Of a stretch of DNA of 64,000 nt, positions 7,998 to 15,830 are shown in pieces. Source of the stretch: Microbacterium testaceum (GTDB taxonomy: Bacteria; Actinomycetota; Actinomycetes; Actinomycetales; Microbacteriaceae). How positions within the stretch are numbered: the stretch's first letter is position 1; every line of letters starts with the position of its first letter. Location: NCBI RefSeq assembly GCF_020781835.1, contig NZ_JAJGNJ010000007.1:157806-221805 (forward strand), read 5' to 3'. The notes under the pieces are model-generated. The model ran no database searches, was not told the DNA's origin, and was given only the letters and a program-made list of their open reading frames with translations. Position numbers and translations under genes: made by a program.

Positions 7998-8753
7998 TCA
8001 TTCGGCAAAGGAGGGGCGAGCGCGGCCTTCGATCGCCGTGATTCGATGGTCCTCGTCGTGCGTGAGTTCTGTCGACAGAAATTCTTCGTCGAGCGGAAGC
8101 CGTAGCGAGAACTGCGCAAATGCCGCGACGCGGAGAACAGCCTCACCGACCCGGACGTCGAGGACGTGACCGCCGATTGCGCGATCATCACTGAGGAAAT
8201 GCAGGTGGAGCGCCGCGACCGTGATGCCCTGGTAGATCCGAGGCATCCAGAAGCCGACGATCACGCCCGCGCGCTCGACGGTCTCCGTCTCGACTTGTTC
8301 GGCCGCCACTTCCGCGAGAGGACGCAAGGGTGGGACCTGACGCGCCGTGACCCTGGTCCGTACCCGTGCCATGACTCCATCGATCCGCACGACGTGGAAA
8401 AGGTTGCGGCTCCGCAGTCTTCGCTCGACCGTCGCCGTCAACGCCTCGAAGTCGGCGTCCACGATCCGCTCTCCCACGCTCGAGCCGAAGAAGCAGACAT
8501 CGGCGAACGGCAGAGTCTCCTCATCGCGCATGCGCCGCGGAGCGGCATCGACCGTGCACTCGAACGCCTCCCCGTCGATGAGGAGAACCTCGCCGCCGAG
8601 CCCCTCACAGCACCCGATCCCGGTATCGCCCGACTGACGGAGCTCGGAAACCGATATTCCCGAGGAGTAGACACCGCCCATCAGGGCATCGAGCACGGCG
8701 AACTGCGTCACCGCACCGGGAAGCAAAGGGGTTCGGCGTTCCCCTGAGGGCAT
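7998..8753 (-). CDS. budA: alpha-acetolactate decarboxylase
   Basis: 251-residue acetolactate decarboxylase, which converts alpha-acetolactate to acetoin in the butanediol/acetoin branch from pyruvate. Family motifs are the N-terminal QFAVLDALMGGVYSSG, the GEAFECTVDG-like segment (here GEAFECTVDAAP), and the zinc-binding HLHFLSDDRAIGGHVLD (about residues 182-198). The start lies 10 bases after the stop of the second lsr2 gene on the same strand, so the two are probably one transcript. No acetolactate synthase or butanediol dehydrogenase is in the window. A gene of central metabolism between two lsr2 copies is unusual. Confidence 0.9.
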   Translation of the reverse strand: MPSGERRTPLLPGAVTQFAVLDALMGGVYSSGISVSELRQSGDTGIGCCEGLGGEVLLIDGEAFECTVDAAPRRMRDEETLPFADVCFFGSSVGERIVDADFEALTATVERRLRSRNLFHVVRIDGVMARVRTRVTARQVPPLRPLAEVAAEQVETETVERAGVIVGFWMPRIYQGITVAALHLHFLSDDRAIGGHVLDVRVGEAVLRVAAFAQFSLRLPLDEEFLSTELTHDEDHRITAIEGRARPSFAE

Positions 8754-8763
8754 GACGTCGTCT

Positions 8764-9111
8764 TCAGGAATTGGCGGCGCCGTAGGCCTCGAGCACGGAA
8801 GCGGGAACCCGACCGCGATCGCTCACCGTGTGCCCATTCGCACGTGCCCATTCGCGCACAGCGGCGAGATCGATGCCGCTCGAGCGACGCGAGGAACCCG
8901 CACGCCGCGGAGCCGAGTTCGACCGACCGACGGGGCGGGCGGCGTCGACGAACGGCGCGACGGCCGCGTAGAACTTGTCCGCATTGCGATCGGAGAGATC
9001 GATTTCGTAGGAGCGACCCTCGACCGAGAACGTGATGTGCTTTCCGTCGCCCTCTTCGAGGACGGTTGCGTCGAGGTCATCGACGAGATGCGTGATGTGT
9101 TTAATGGCCAT
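8764..9111 (-). CDS. Lsr2-family nucleoid protein, paralogue B
   Basis: 115-residue Lsr2 paralogue starting MAIKHITHLVDDLDAT and ending with AVREWARANGHTVSDRGRVP, again with an RGR motif in the DNA-binding domain. It shares the domain plan of paralogue A and is clearly related to it, but differs in the linker (RRAGSSRRSSGIDL) and has a two-residue insertion near residue 21. TACGAT at 9120-9125 (leftward) ends eight bases before the ATG, so transcription probably starts at or next to the start codon. It appears to be the first gene of an lsr2-budA unit. Confidence 0.92.
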   Translation of the reverse strand: MAIKHITHLVDDLDATVLEEGDGKHITFSVEGRSYEIDLSDRNADKFYAAVAPFVDAARPVGRSNSAPRRAGSSRRSSGIDLAAVREWARANGHTVSDRGRVPASVLEAYGAANS

Positions 9112-9423
9112 GATGATCAATCGTACACCGCATTCGAATTCGAGCAGAGGCACTTTGAAGATGTGATAAAGCAGTGTGGCAGCGCTCCGCAGCAATAGGA
9201 CGTGCAGACAGATAGCACTTGGCGTTCGTTCCTGGAGCGCCCCGGACGACGAGAGTGTCTCGCGAATCTTTTCCGCGCGAATTCGATGGAGCAATGCTCG
9301 CCGATACCGACGAACTCCAGTTCCGGCTCGCCAGGTCCCGTCGACGCGCGCGACCGGATCTGCAACGCGACCTCCGTGTGACGCCGGATGCCGCGCCTCT
9401 CCCCGGTCGCGGCATCCCTCGTC
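9112..9423. other. intergenic region, AT-richer than its surroundings
   Basis: 312 bases without a gene. It holds the TACGAT -10 element of lsr2 paralogue B at its left edge and two GAATTC palindromes (about 9133 and 9280), one inside ATTCGAATTCGA. A/T content is visibly higher between 9112 and 9300 than in neighbouring genes, as expected for an Lsr2 target, which would allow autoregulation (inference). No ORF with convincing codon use was found. Confidence 0.5.
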
Positions 9424-10269
9424 TCACCCCGCGGTGAAGCGCTGGACACCCAGCACGTCGAGCAGACGGATCTTCTCCTCCGCCTCGCTGCGCGGCTCCG
9501 GGGTGAGGACGAGAAGTGCTTGACCGCGATCCTCCGTGAAGAGCACCTGGCAATCGACCTCGATATCGCCCAGTTCGCGATGCACGAGCACCTTGTGGTC
9601 GGCGAAGCGCTGCGCGACCTCCTGACGTTCCCACAGGAGTCGGAACTCGTCGCTGCGTCGCAGGAGTTCGGCGACGAGCTCGCCCGCGGTGGAGGCCACG
9701 CCGAGCTGGCCGTAAGCCGCGCGGAGGCCGGCGACGATCGCGCGCGCCTGGCGTCCGCGATCATGCGCCGGATAGAGCTCGCGGTCCGTGTGCGGCGGCA
9801 CGAACCACCGCCACGCCTCGAAGCGCTCCCACCCTCGCGCCCCCACATGGTCGCCGAGCAGCGCGATGCCGAGCGCGTTCTGGGCGAGGGTCTCGCCCAG
9901 GTGCGAGATGACGAGTGCCGGTGTGTCGGACAGGCGAGCGAAGACGCGCTGGAGGGCGGGGCTCACGTGATCGGCACGGCCGAACCGGTCGGGCACGGCA
10001 TGGCCGGCGAGCCGGAAGAGGTAGTCGCGCTCATCGTTGGTCAAGCGCAGCGCCCGCGCCAGGGAGGCGAGCACGGCGGGGCTGGGCTGCGGCCCCCGCT
10101 GCTGTTCCAAACGCGTGTAGTAGTCCACAGACATCGCCGCGGCCGCCGCGACCTCCTCTCGCCGGAGGCCGACCGTCCGGCGCCGCGGCCCGTCGGTCAA
10201 CCCGACGTCCGCGGGGCGCAGCGCCTCGCGACGCGCGCGAAGGAACTCCGCCATGCCGCTCCTGTCCAT
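9424..10269 (-). CDS. MmyB-type helix-turn-helix transcriptional regulator
   Basis: 281-residue regulator with an N-terminal Xre-type helix-turn-helix (about residues 1-75, containing GLRREEVAAAAAMSVDYYTRLEQ read in two parts: GLRREEVAAAAAMS and VDYYTRLEQ) and a C-terminal MmyB-like ligand-binding domain rich in Trp and His (FEAWRWFVPP, LLWERQEVAQRF). It is divergent from an SDR oxidoreductase gene and is the obvious candidate to control it. The ATG at 10269 gives the MDRS... N-terminus usual for the family; an ATG at 10254 preceded by AGGAG is a good alternative. The ligand is unknown. Confidence 0.88.
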   Translation of the reverse strand: MDRSGMAEFLRARREALRPADVGLTDGPRRRTVGLRREEVAAAAAMSVDYYTRLEQQRGPQPSPAVLASLARALRLTNDERDYLFRLAGHAVPDRFGRADHVSPALQRVFARLSDTPALVISHLGETLAQNALGIALLGDHVGARGWERFEAWRWFVPPHTDRELYPAHDRGRQARAIVAGLRAAYGQLGVASTAGELVAELLRRSDEFRLLWERQEVAQRFADHKVLVHRELGDIEVDCQVLFTEDRGQALLVLTPEPRSEAEEKIRLLDVLGVQRFTAG

Positions 10270-10369
10270 GACCCCATCCTGCGGCCTTGCCCGACCGGCA
10301 TCCAGGGACCGCGGATCCCCCGACGACGGGGACCTGGATGCCGACCGTCCGGCCCCGAAGACTGGCGGC
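10270..10369. promoter_or_regulatory. divergent promoter region with inverted repeat
   Basis: The 100-base gap between the MmyB regulator and the SDR gene contains an exact inverted repeat, CGGCATCCAGG at 10296-10306 and CCTGGATGCCG at 10333-10343. Between the arms is a smaller hairpin, CCCCG-ACGA-CGGGG. It is a candidate operator for the adjacent regulator. Because each arm contains the genome-wide GGATGCC heptamer, chance association is possible. Confidence 0.45.
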
Positions 10370-11128
10370 ATGAACATCACCGGAAACACCGTCTTCATCC
10401 CCGGCGCCACGAGCGGGATCGGTCTGGCCCTCGCCGAGCGGCTCCACGCCGCGGGCAACACCGTGATCGTCGGCGGACGCCGACAGGCGCTGCTGGACGA
10501 GATCGCCGCGACCCACCCCGGCATCGACACCGTGCGCGTCGACACCGCCGACGCAACCTCCGTCGCCGACGCGGCAGGCGAGGTGCTGGCGCGCCATCCC
10601 CACCTCAACGTGCTCGTGACGATGGCCGGCATCATGCGTGTCGAGGACTGGACCACCGGAACCGATGTCCTCGCATCGGCCGAGGAGGTCGTGACCACCA
10701 ACGTCCTCGGTCCCCTGCGCCTGATCGCCGCTTTCGTGCCGCACCTGCTGCGGCAGCGGGATGCCACGATCATGACCGTCTCCTCCGGTCTGGCGTTCGT
10801 GCCACTGCGCGTCACCCCCACCTACAACGCGACCAAAGCGGCGATCCACATGTTCAGCGAGACGTTGCGGCTGCAGCTGGAGGGCACGTCCGTGTCGGTG
10901 CTGGAACTCGAGCCGCCGTCGGTGGCCACGGATCTGCTGGAGGGGCAGCGCGAGAGCCCGTTCGCGATGCCGCTGGACGATTTCGCCGACGAGGTCATGG
11001 CGATCCTGCAGGATCAACCGGGCGCGACCGAGATTCAGGTCGAACGGGTCGCCTTCCTGCGCCACGCGGAAGCACGCGGCGATTACGCGGAGACGGTCCG
11101 CGCGCTCAACGCCGCCGATCCGCACTGA
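10370..11128 (+). CDS. SDR family oxidoreductase (DltE-like)
   Basis: 252-residue short-chain dehydrogenase/reductase. The NAD(P)-binding motif is PGATSGIGLALAERL (about residues 11-25), the following basic GGRR suggests NADP(H) preference, MAGIM replaces the usual NNAG region, and the catalytic Ser-Tyr-Lys triad is visible as VSSGL, then TYNATKAA (Tyr and Lys four apart). The protein resembles DltE-like SDRs. The ATG at 10370 gives the family-sized N-terminus. It is divergent from the MmyB regulator, a common regulator/target arrangement. Substrate unknown. Confidence 0.9.
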   Translation: MNITGNTVFIPGATSGIGLALAERLHAAGNTVIVGGRRQALLDEIAATHPGIDTVRVDTADATSVADAAGEVLARHPHLNVLVTMAGIMRVEDWTTGTDVLASAEEVVTTNVLGPLRLIAAFVPHLLRQRDATIMTVSSGLAFVPLRVTPTYNATKAAIHMFSETLRLQLEGTSVSVLELEPPSVATDLLEGQRESPFAMPLDDFADEVMAILQDQPGATEIQVERVAFLRHAEARGDYAETVRALNAADPH

Positions 11129-11251
11129 CGCGAGGGCGGCGCGCAGGCCGACGTCAGCCGCGAGATCCAGCGGCGACCAGTCCTGACGCCACGCGTCCCT
11201 GGTCCGGCGGTCGGCGCGACCGCATCTCGCGGCGGTCGCGCCCCATCGCTG

Positions 11252-11295
11252 CGCTCCGCGCGGGCGAGCCGCACCGTCGTCGCCCGCGCGGAGCG
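11252..11295 (+). terminator. intrinsic terminator-like hairpin after the SDR gene
   Basis: A 16-base perfect stem (arms 11252-11267 and 11280-11295) with a 12-base loop is followed by GAACCTTTATT. It lies 123 bases after the SDR stop codon and before the promoter of the beta-helix gene. The rest of the 11129-11447 gap holds no ORF. Confidence 0.65.
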
Positions 11296-11387
11296 AACCT
11301 TTATTCGCGCGACGGACGGATTCTGCGCGCCCAGTACCGAACTTTTGCTCACCATCCGCGAACTGTTTAGATCTTCGCGCCATGGGG

Positions 11388-11423
11388 TTGACAACAACGC
11401 AACGTCGAGATTCTCGCACGTTG
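11388..11423 (+). promoter_or_regulatory. promoter/operator candidate upstream of the secreted beta-helix gene
   Basis: A perfect TTGACA -35 hexamer at 11388-11393 is followed by an imperfect palindrome at 11400-11423: CAACGT CGAGA / TCTCG C ACGTTG, with a single unpaired C. The -10 position (about 11410-11416) falls in the middle of the palindrome, so a bound protein would block the promoter. The start codon follows 24 bases later with AGAAGGA as ribosome-binding site. Confidence 0.5.
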
Positions 11424-11447
11424 TTCTGAGCAGAAGGACGACTGAGG

Positions 11448-12770
11448 GTGAAGATTTCCAAGATCAGCATCGGCGCGGCGGCACGCGTCGCCGTCGCCGC
11501 CACGGTCGCGATCGGAACGATCGCGACAGCCCCCGCCGCGTCCGCGTTGAGCACCGCCGACGTGACGGTGGACGGCGCCGTTCTGGCAGGGACCACGCGC
11601 GCCAGCGGGGTTTTCGACCTCGCCGTGCGTGCCCCCGCGGGCGTCAAGGTGAAGTTCCGTCTCGACGGGACATATCTCGGTCAGGATTCGACGGCGCCCT
11701 ACACCTGGCCGATCCGGACGACGTCCGGCGCGCACACACTCAACGTGCGTTGGGAGGATGAGGCGGGCCGGCACGAGACGAACGCGACTTTCACCGTCGC
11801 GGCGGCGGCCACCGGTGCGAAGCCGGCTGCGCCGAAGCCGACGCCGACCGCCTCGGCCCCCACCGCGCCGGCGGCCGGGTCGGGCACGGCGATCGTGACG
11901 GTCTCGACGTCGGCGCAGCTCGCGTCCGCGCTGAAGTCAGCCAGGCCCGGCCAGACCATCCGTCTGAACGACGGCACGTACACGGGCGAGTTCGCCGCTG
12001 CGGCCTCGGGGACCGCGTCACAGCGAATCACTCTCACCGGCTCGTCACGAGCCGTGCTGACGACCGGGAAGATCTCGTCGGGCTACGCCCTGCACATCAC
12101 CGGTGATCACTGGAACGTCTCGGGACTGACGGTGACTCGTGCGGCGAAGGGAATCGTCCTCGACGGCTCCAGCTACACCGTCATCGACGGCGTCGATGTC
12201 GGCGACATCGGGGCCGAGGCGGTGCACCTGCGCACCGGCAGCACGCACGTGACGGTGCGCAACTCGCGCATCCACGACACCGGGCGGGACAAGCCGTCCT
12301 ACGGCGAGGGCATCTACATCGGCAGCGCGAAGAGCAACTGGTCGTCCATCATGGGCTCGTCCAGCACGCCGGATCGCTCGGACCACGCGCAGATCATCGG
12401 CAACACGATCTCCCGCACCTCGGCCGAGGGCATCGACATCAAGGAGGGGACGACCGGCGGCGTCGTCAGCGGTAACACGTTCTCCGACGCCGGCTACTCG
12501 GGCCAGAACTACGGCGACTCCTGGGTGGACGTGAAGGGCAACGGCTACCAGCTCACTGGCAACCGCGGATCGGGCACCCTCCTGGACGCCTTCCAGGTGC
12601 ACGTGGCACTCTCCGGGTGGGGCCAGGGCAACGTGTTCCGCGGCAACAGCGTCACGGGCGGCGTCCCTGGCTACGAGGTCTCCGTCCAGTCCGGCGCGAC
12701 CGGGACCGTCGTCGCGTGCGCACCGTCGGGCGCGGCGAAGGGACTGACCAACATCACCTGCACGCGCTGA
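11448..12770 (+). CDS. secreted right-handed parallel beta-helix protein
   Basis: 440-residue exported protein. A signal peptide covers about residues 1-35 (cleavage near AAPAASA-L as read in ATAPAASALS). A beta-sandwich (Ig-like) domain follows (about 36-120, YLGQDSTAPYTWPI), then a Pro/Thr/Ala linker (about 122-145) and a parallel beta-helix with pectate-lyase-like repeats (about 150-440). Distinctive motifs are EAVHLR, GEGIYIGSAKSNW, EGIDIKEGTTGG and DSWVDVKGN. All are shared with the convergent protein at 12895-13977. Likely acts on or binds an extracellular polysaccharide (lyase, epimerase or adhesin); no catalytic residue set can be named with confidence. GTG start with AGAAGGA upstream. 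Confidence 0.85.
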   Translation: MKISKISIGAAARVAVAATVAIGTIATAPAASALSTADVTVDGAVLAGTTRASGVFDLAVRAPAGVKVKFRLDGTYLGQDSTAPYTWPIRTTSGAHTLNVRWEDEAGRHETNATFTVAAAATGAKPAAPKPTPTASAPTAPAAGSGTAIVTVSTSAQLASALKSARPGQTIRLNDGTYTGEFAAAASGTASQRITLTGSSRAVLTTGKISSGYALHITGDHWNVSGLTVTRAAKGIVLDGSSYTVIDGVDVGDIGAEAVHLRTGSTHVTVRNSRIHDTGRDKPSYGEGIYIGSAKSNWSSIMGSSSTPDRSDHAQIIGNTISRTSAEGIDIKEGTTGGVVSGNTFSDAGYSGQNYGDSWVDVKGNGYQLTGNRGSGTLLDAFQVHVALSGWGQGNVFRGNSVTGGVPGYEVSVQSGATGTVVACAPSGAAKGLTNITCTR

Positions 12771-12783
12771 CGCGACGTGCGGT

Positions 12784-12818
12784 CGAGCGGGGCCGGGTGC
12801 GAACACCGGCTCCGCTCG
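12784..12818. terminator. terminator hairpin between convergent beta-helix genes
   Basis: CGAGCGG (12784-12790) pairs with CCGCTCG (12812-12818), and an inner GCCGG/CCGGC extends the stem with one internal mismatch on each side. The hairpin lies just after the stop codon of the rightward beta-helix gene and in the 124-base gap before the leftward one. Confidence 0.6.
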
Positions 12819-12894
12819 GCCACCGCGTCTCGGTACGCGGAACCCGCGTACCCGGCGCGTCACGGCACGCGGGGCCCGCGTCCCGCGCGTCCGG

Positions 12895-13977
12895 CTACGG
12901 CGTCCCCGCGGAACAGTCGACGTTGCTCAGGCCTTCACCGACATTCGACGCGGAGTTGCTGCATTCGACGACGTTGCCGAGCCTGGCCGTCACGGCGTAG
13001 CCGAATCCGGGACCACCCACGTCGGCGACGTTGGCACTGAAGACATTGCCTCGCCCCCAGCCGTCGAGGATCTCGTGGGTCTGATACCCGTCCCCCGGCG
13101 AATCGGTGCCGGTGTTGCCGCGGATGACCCAGTCGTTGCCCTTGATGTCGACCCACGAATCCGCATCGTCCTCCACGAGGGCGGCCCCGTCGAAGGTGTT
13201 GCCCTCCACACGCCCGCCCGTGGTCCCCTCCTTGACATCGACGCTTTCGGCTGTCGTTCCGGAGATCCGATTCCCGACGATGGCATTGCGGTCGCTGCGA
13301 TCGGGCTCGCAGTCCGTGACATCGCACCAGTTGCTCTCCGCCGTACCGATGTACACGCCCTCACCGAACTTCGCCCGGCGCTTGCCGGTGTCGCGGATGA
13401 CGTTGCCGGAGATCAGATTGTCGGTACTGTGCGCGCGCAGGTGCACGGCCTCATCCCCGATGTCGGAAACCGTCAGGCCCTCGACCACCGTGTGGGTGAC
13501 TCCGTCGGCCATGAGTCCCTTCTGACCGTTGCGGATGCTGAAGCCTGCGACTCGCCAGTGGGAGACCCCGTCGAGGTGCAGCACGTAGCCGCCGTCCACC
13601 CTTCCGCCGTCGAGCACGGCGTCGGGGGCGCCGCACAGATGGATCGGGGCGTCGGCCGTACCCGTCGCGGTCGCGGTGAACTCGCCCGGATAGACGCCGG
13701 GCTGCAAGCGGATCGAGGCTCCGGGTTGCGCCTCGTCGAGGGCATCCTGCAACTCTGAGGCCGTCGCGACGACGACCGTGGCCTCGGTGCAGTCGACCCC
13801 TTCGGCCGTGGGACCGGTCGGTTGCGGTCCCGGGGACGGATCGCTCACCCCGGTCGACGGTTGCGGCTCCGCCTCGGGGGACGCCCCCCGGGTGACGAGC
13901 ACGACCACGATTCCGGCGATCAGGATCACGGGAAGCACGATGGCCAGCACGATCAGCACGGGTCGGCCCTGCCTCAT
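12895..13977 (-). CDS. membrane-anchored right-handed parallel beta-helix protein
   Basis: 360 residues: one N-terminal membrane segment (about 6-30, VLIVLAIVLPVILIAGIVVV), a short Pro/Ser-rich linker (about 31-58), then a beta-helix domain. It is a paralogue of the secreted protein at 11448-12770: HLRAHSTDN, GEGVYIGTAESNW, ESVDVKEGTTGG and DSWVDIKGN occupy the same order. Several cysteines (HLCGAP, SNWCDVTDCE, VVECS, VDCS) suggest extracytoplasmic disulphides. Its ATG overlaps the stop of the upstream 618-residue gene by four bases (ATGA), so it is the third gene of a coupled operon with the GT2 synthase. Probable polymer-modifying or polymer-binding role (inference). Confidence 0.85.
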   Translation of the reverse strand: MRQGRPVLIVLAIVLPVILIAGIVVVLVTRGASPEAEPQPSTGVSDPSPGPQPTGPTAEGVDCTEATVVVATASELQDALDEAQPGASIRLQPGVYPGEFTATATGTADAPIHLCGAPDAVLDGGRVDGGYVLHLDGVSHWRVAGFSIRNGQKGLMADGVTHTVVEGLTVSDIGDEAVHLRAHSTDNLISGNVIRDTGKRRAKFGEGVYIGTAESNWCDVTDCEPDRSDRNAIVGNRISGTTAESVDVKEGTTGGRVEGNTFDGAALVEDDADSWVDIKGNDWVIRGNTGTDSPGDGYQTHEILDGWGRGNVFSANVADVGGPGFGYAVTARLGNVVECSNSASNVGEGLSNVDCSAGTP

Positions 13978-15830
13978 GACGGTCCGTCCCGCAGCGAGTC
14001 GGGTGAGACGATCCCGCGGCTCAGAGATGTGAGGGGAACATGCTGCTCATAGGGGTGGCGGAAGGTGCCGAAGTGGCGGTCCTTCCTCGTCGCCGCCGTG
14101 ACCAGGAGCAGGACTCCCAGTCCCAGCCAGATGACCGTGAGCGGCTGGAAGATGAACCGCAGCACGGATGTGACGGTCGCCGCCGGATGCCACCGGTCGG
14201 TGTCGTTCTCGCCGATGACCGCGCCGCGAGAGCCTTCCGCACGGAGTGCCGTGCTGCCGTCGCCACCGAGATCGTTGCCGGCGACGGTCGTCCCGGTCAC
14301 GTCGCCGACGAGCAGAACGGCGTGGTTCGACACATCATGGACGACGTTGCCGGTGATGTCGGCATCGGCGTTGCGCACGTTCACGCCTGTGTCCGATCCC
14401 GTGATGGTGTTGCCCTCCACGACGGCATCCGTGACCGATTCCCGGACGGCGATGGACTTCGCCGCCTGATCGACGAACTCGTTCCCCGTGACCCGGACCC
14501 CGGCCGCTCCGCGGTCGAGCACGACACCGTCGGGGTTGCGGACGAACCGCGTCTGAGTCACCTGGATGCCGCTGCCACCCATGATCTCGACCCCGTAGCG
14601 GCCGTTCTCGGCGACATGACCGCCGTCGAGGATGTTGTCGCCGAAGCTCTCCACCGTGGTCCCGGAAGCGCTGGGTCCATCGGCCAGGGACTGGCCGTCC
14701 ATGGACACTCCATTGCGACCGTTGCGAGCGGCCATGACGTTCTGCAGCGTGATGCCCGAGGTGGAGCGGCCGATGGTCACCCCGTCCACGGCGTTGTCCA
14801 TGGACTGCGAATCCTCGACCAGACTCGCCGATACCGCACGATGGAACGTGATCCCGTCCACCAGACTGCCGCTGACGGTGGTGCGCGTGATCTTCACGTT
14901 CTGCGCACCGGAGACGAAGATGCCGAAGGCGTTGCCCGTCATCGCCGAGTCCGCGATGGTGGCGGACGCGAGACCTGCGGGCGCCGAGGACGCAGCGGCG
15001 TCGGCAGCATCGGCGTCGTCGATCGCAGCGGCGGCGTCGACGACGGGAGCACCCGGCGGTGCGACGAGTGCCCGCGCGCCAGGCTGCATGGTGCCGGCGA
15101 GCGTCGGATCGTCCAGATCATCGCTCCCGGTGATCGCCAGGCCTCCCGTGCTGCCGCTCCAGAACCCCAACGCCGACAGCGCGGCGTGGCTCAGGTCGGC
15201 GGTCCCACCGATGACGCGAAGGTAAGCGCGACCGTCGCGAGTGTCGGTATCCGGCGCCCCGGCGGCGCTGTCCCAGCTGGTGATGGATGCCGGGGCCTCC
15301 GGAGTGCCGGCGATCTCCAGTCGTCCACCGAACGCGACGATGGAGGTGAAACCGGCCGCCGAGCTCTGCAGCCGCAGAGCGACGGACCCGAGGGCCAGGG
15401 TCGCTCCCTCCATGACGGCGATGTCCTCCGTGAGGAGGTAGGACCCGTCCGCGTTGGAGGTCAGCGACTCCGGTGCGAGGGCGAGCAGATCGTCGACGGT
15501 GTAGGGCTCGGGTCGCTCGGGCAGCACGAGGGTGTACCGGTCACCGGTCTGGAAGCGGTACGGCTCATCGACGGACAGCGCCCAGTAGGCGGCCGAGGCG
15601 ACTTTGCGCACGTAGACCACGCGCTGCCCCTCTTGCTCGACCAACTCCGCCTCGCTCGTCGGATCACCCGGATACAGCACGCCTTGGACGTTGCCGTTGC
15701 GCGCGATCTCGTTCACTCCGTAGGCCTCCGGTTCGCCCGAAGCCTCGATGAACTGGGTGGCCGCCAGGGCCGCCCCACCGCCGACGAGAGCCGCCACCGC
15801 GACCATGGCCGCGACCGTGCGCCCCCTCAC
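13974..15830 (-). CDS. membrane-bound beta-helix (NosD/AlgG-like CASH) protein
   Basis: 618-residue protein with an N-terminal signal/anchor (about 5-25), an N-terminal region of about 220 residues, a low-complexity Asp/Ala stretch (about 270-290), a long parallel beta-helix (about 300-530, repeated G-N-x-hydrophobic turns such as GNAFGIFVSG, GNTITGSDTGV and GNVVHD), and a C-terminal membrane segment before a basic tail. The repeats resemble carbohydrate-binding/sugar-hydrolase (CASH) proteins such as the alginate epimerase AlgG, which act on polysaccharide during export. The GTG start at 15830 overlaps the GT2 stop by four bases (GTGA). Enzymatic activity is inferred from fold and context only. 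Confidence 0.8.
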   Translation of the reverse strand: MRGRTVAAMVAVAALVGGGAALAATQFIEASGEPEAYGVNEIARNGNVQGVLYPGDPTSEAELVEQEGQRVVYVRKVASAAYWALSVDEPYRFQTGDRYTLVLPERPEPYTVDDLLALAPESLTSNADGSYLLTEDIAVMEGATLALGSVALRLQSSAAGFTSIVAFGGRLEIAGTPEAPASITSWDSAAGAPDTDTRDGRAYLRVIGGTADLSHAALSALGFWSGSTGGLAITGSDDLDDPTLAGTMQPGARALVAPPGAPVVDAAAAIDDADAADAAASSAPAGLASATIADSAMTGNAFGIFVSGAQNVKITRTTVSGSLVDGITFHRAVSASLVEDSQSMDNAVDGVTIGRSTSGITLQNVMAARNGRNGVSMDGQSLADGPSASGTTVESFGDNILDGGHVAENGRYGVEIMGGSGIQVTQTRFVRNPDGVVLDRGAAGVRVTGNEFVDQAAKSIAVRESVTDAVVEGNTITGSDTGVNVRNADADITGNVVHDVSNHAVLLVGDVTGTTVAGNDLGGDGSTALRAEGSRGAVIGENDTDRWHPAATVTSVLRFIFQPLTVIWLGLGVLLLVTAATRKDRHFGTFRHPYEQHVPLTSLSRGIVSPDSLRDGPS

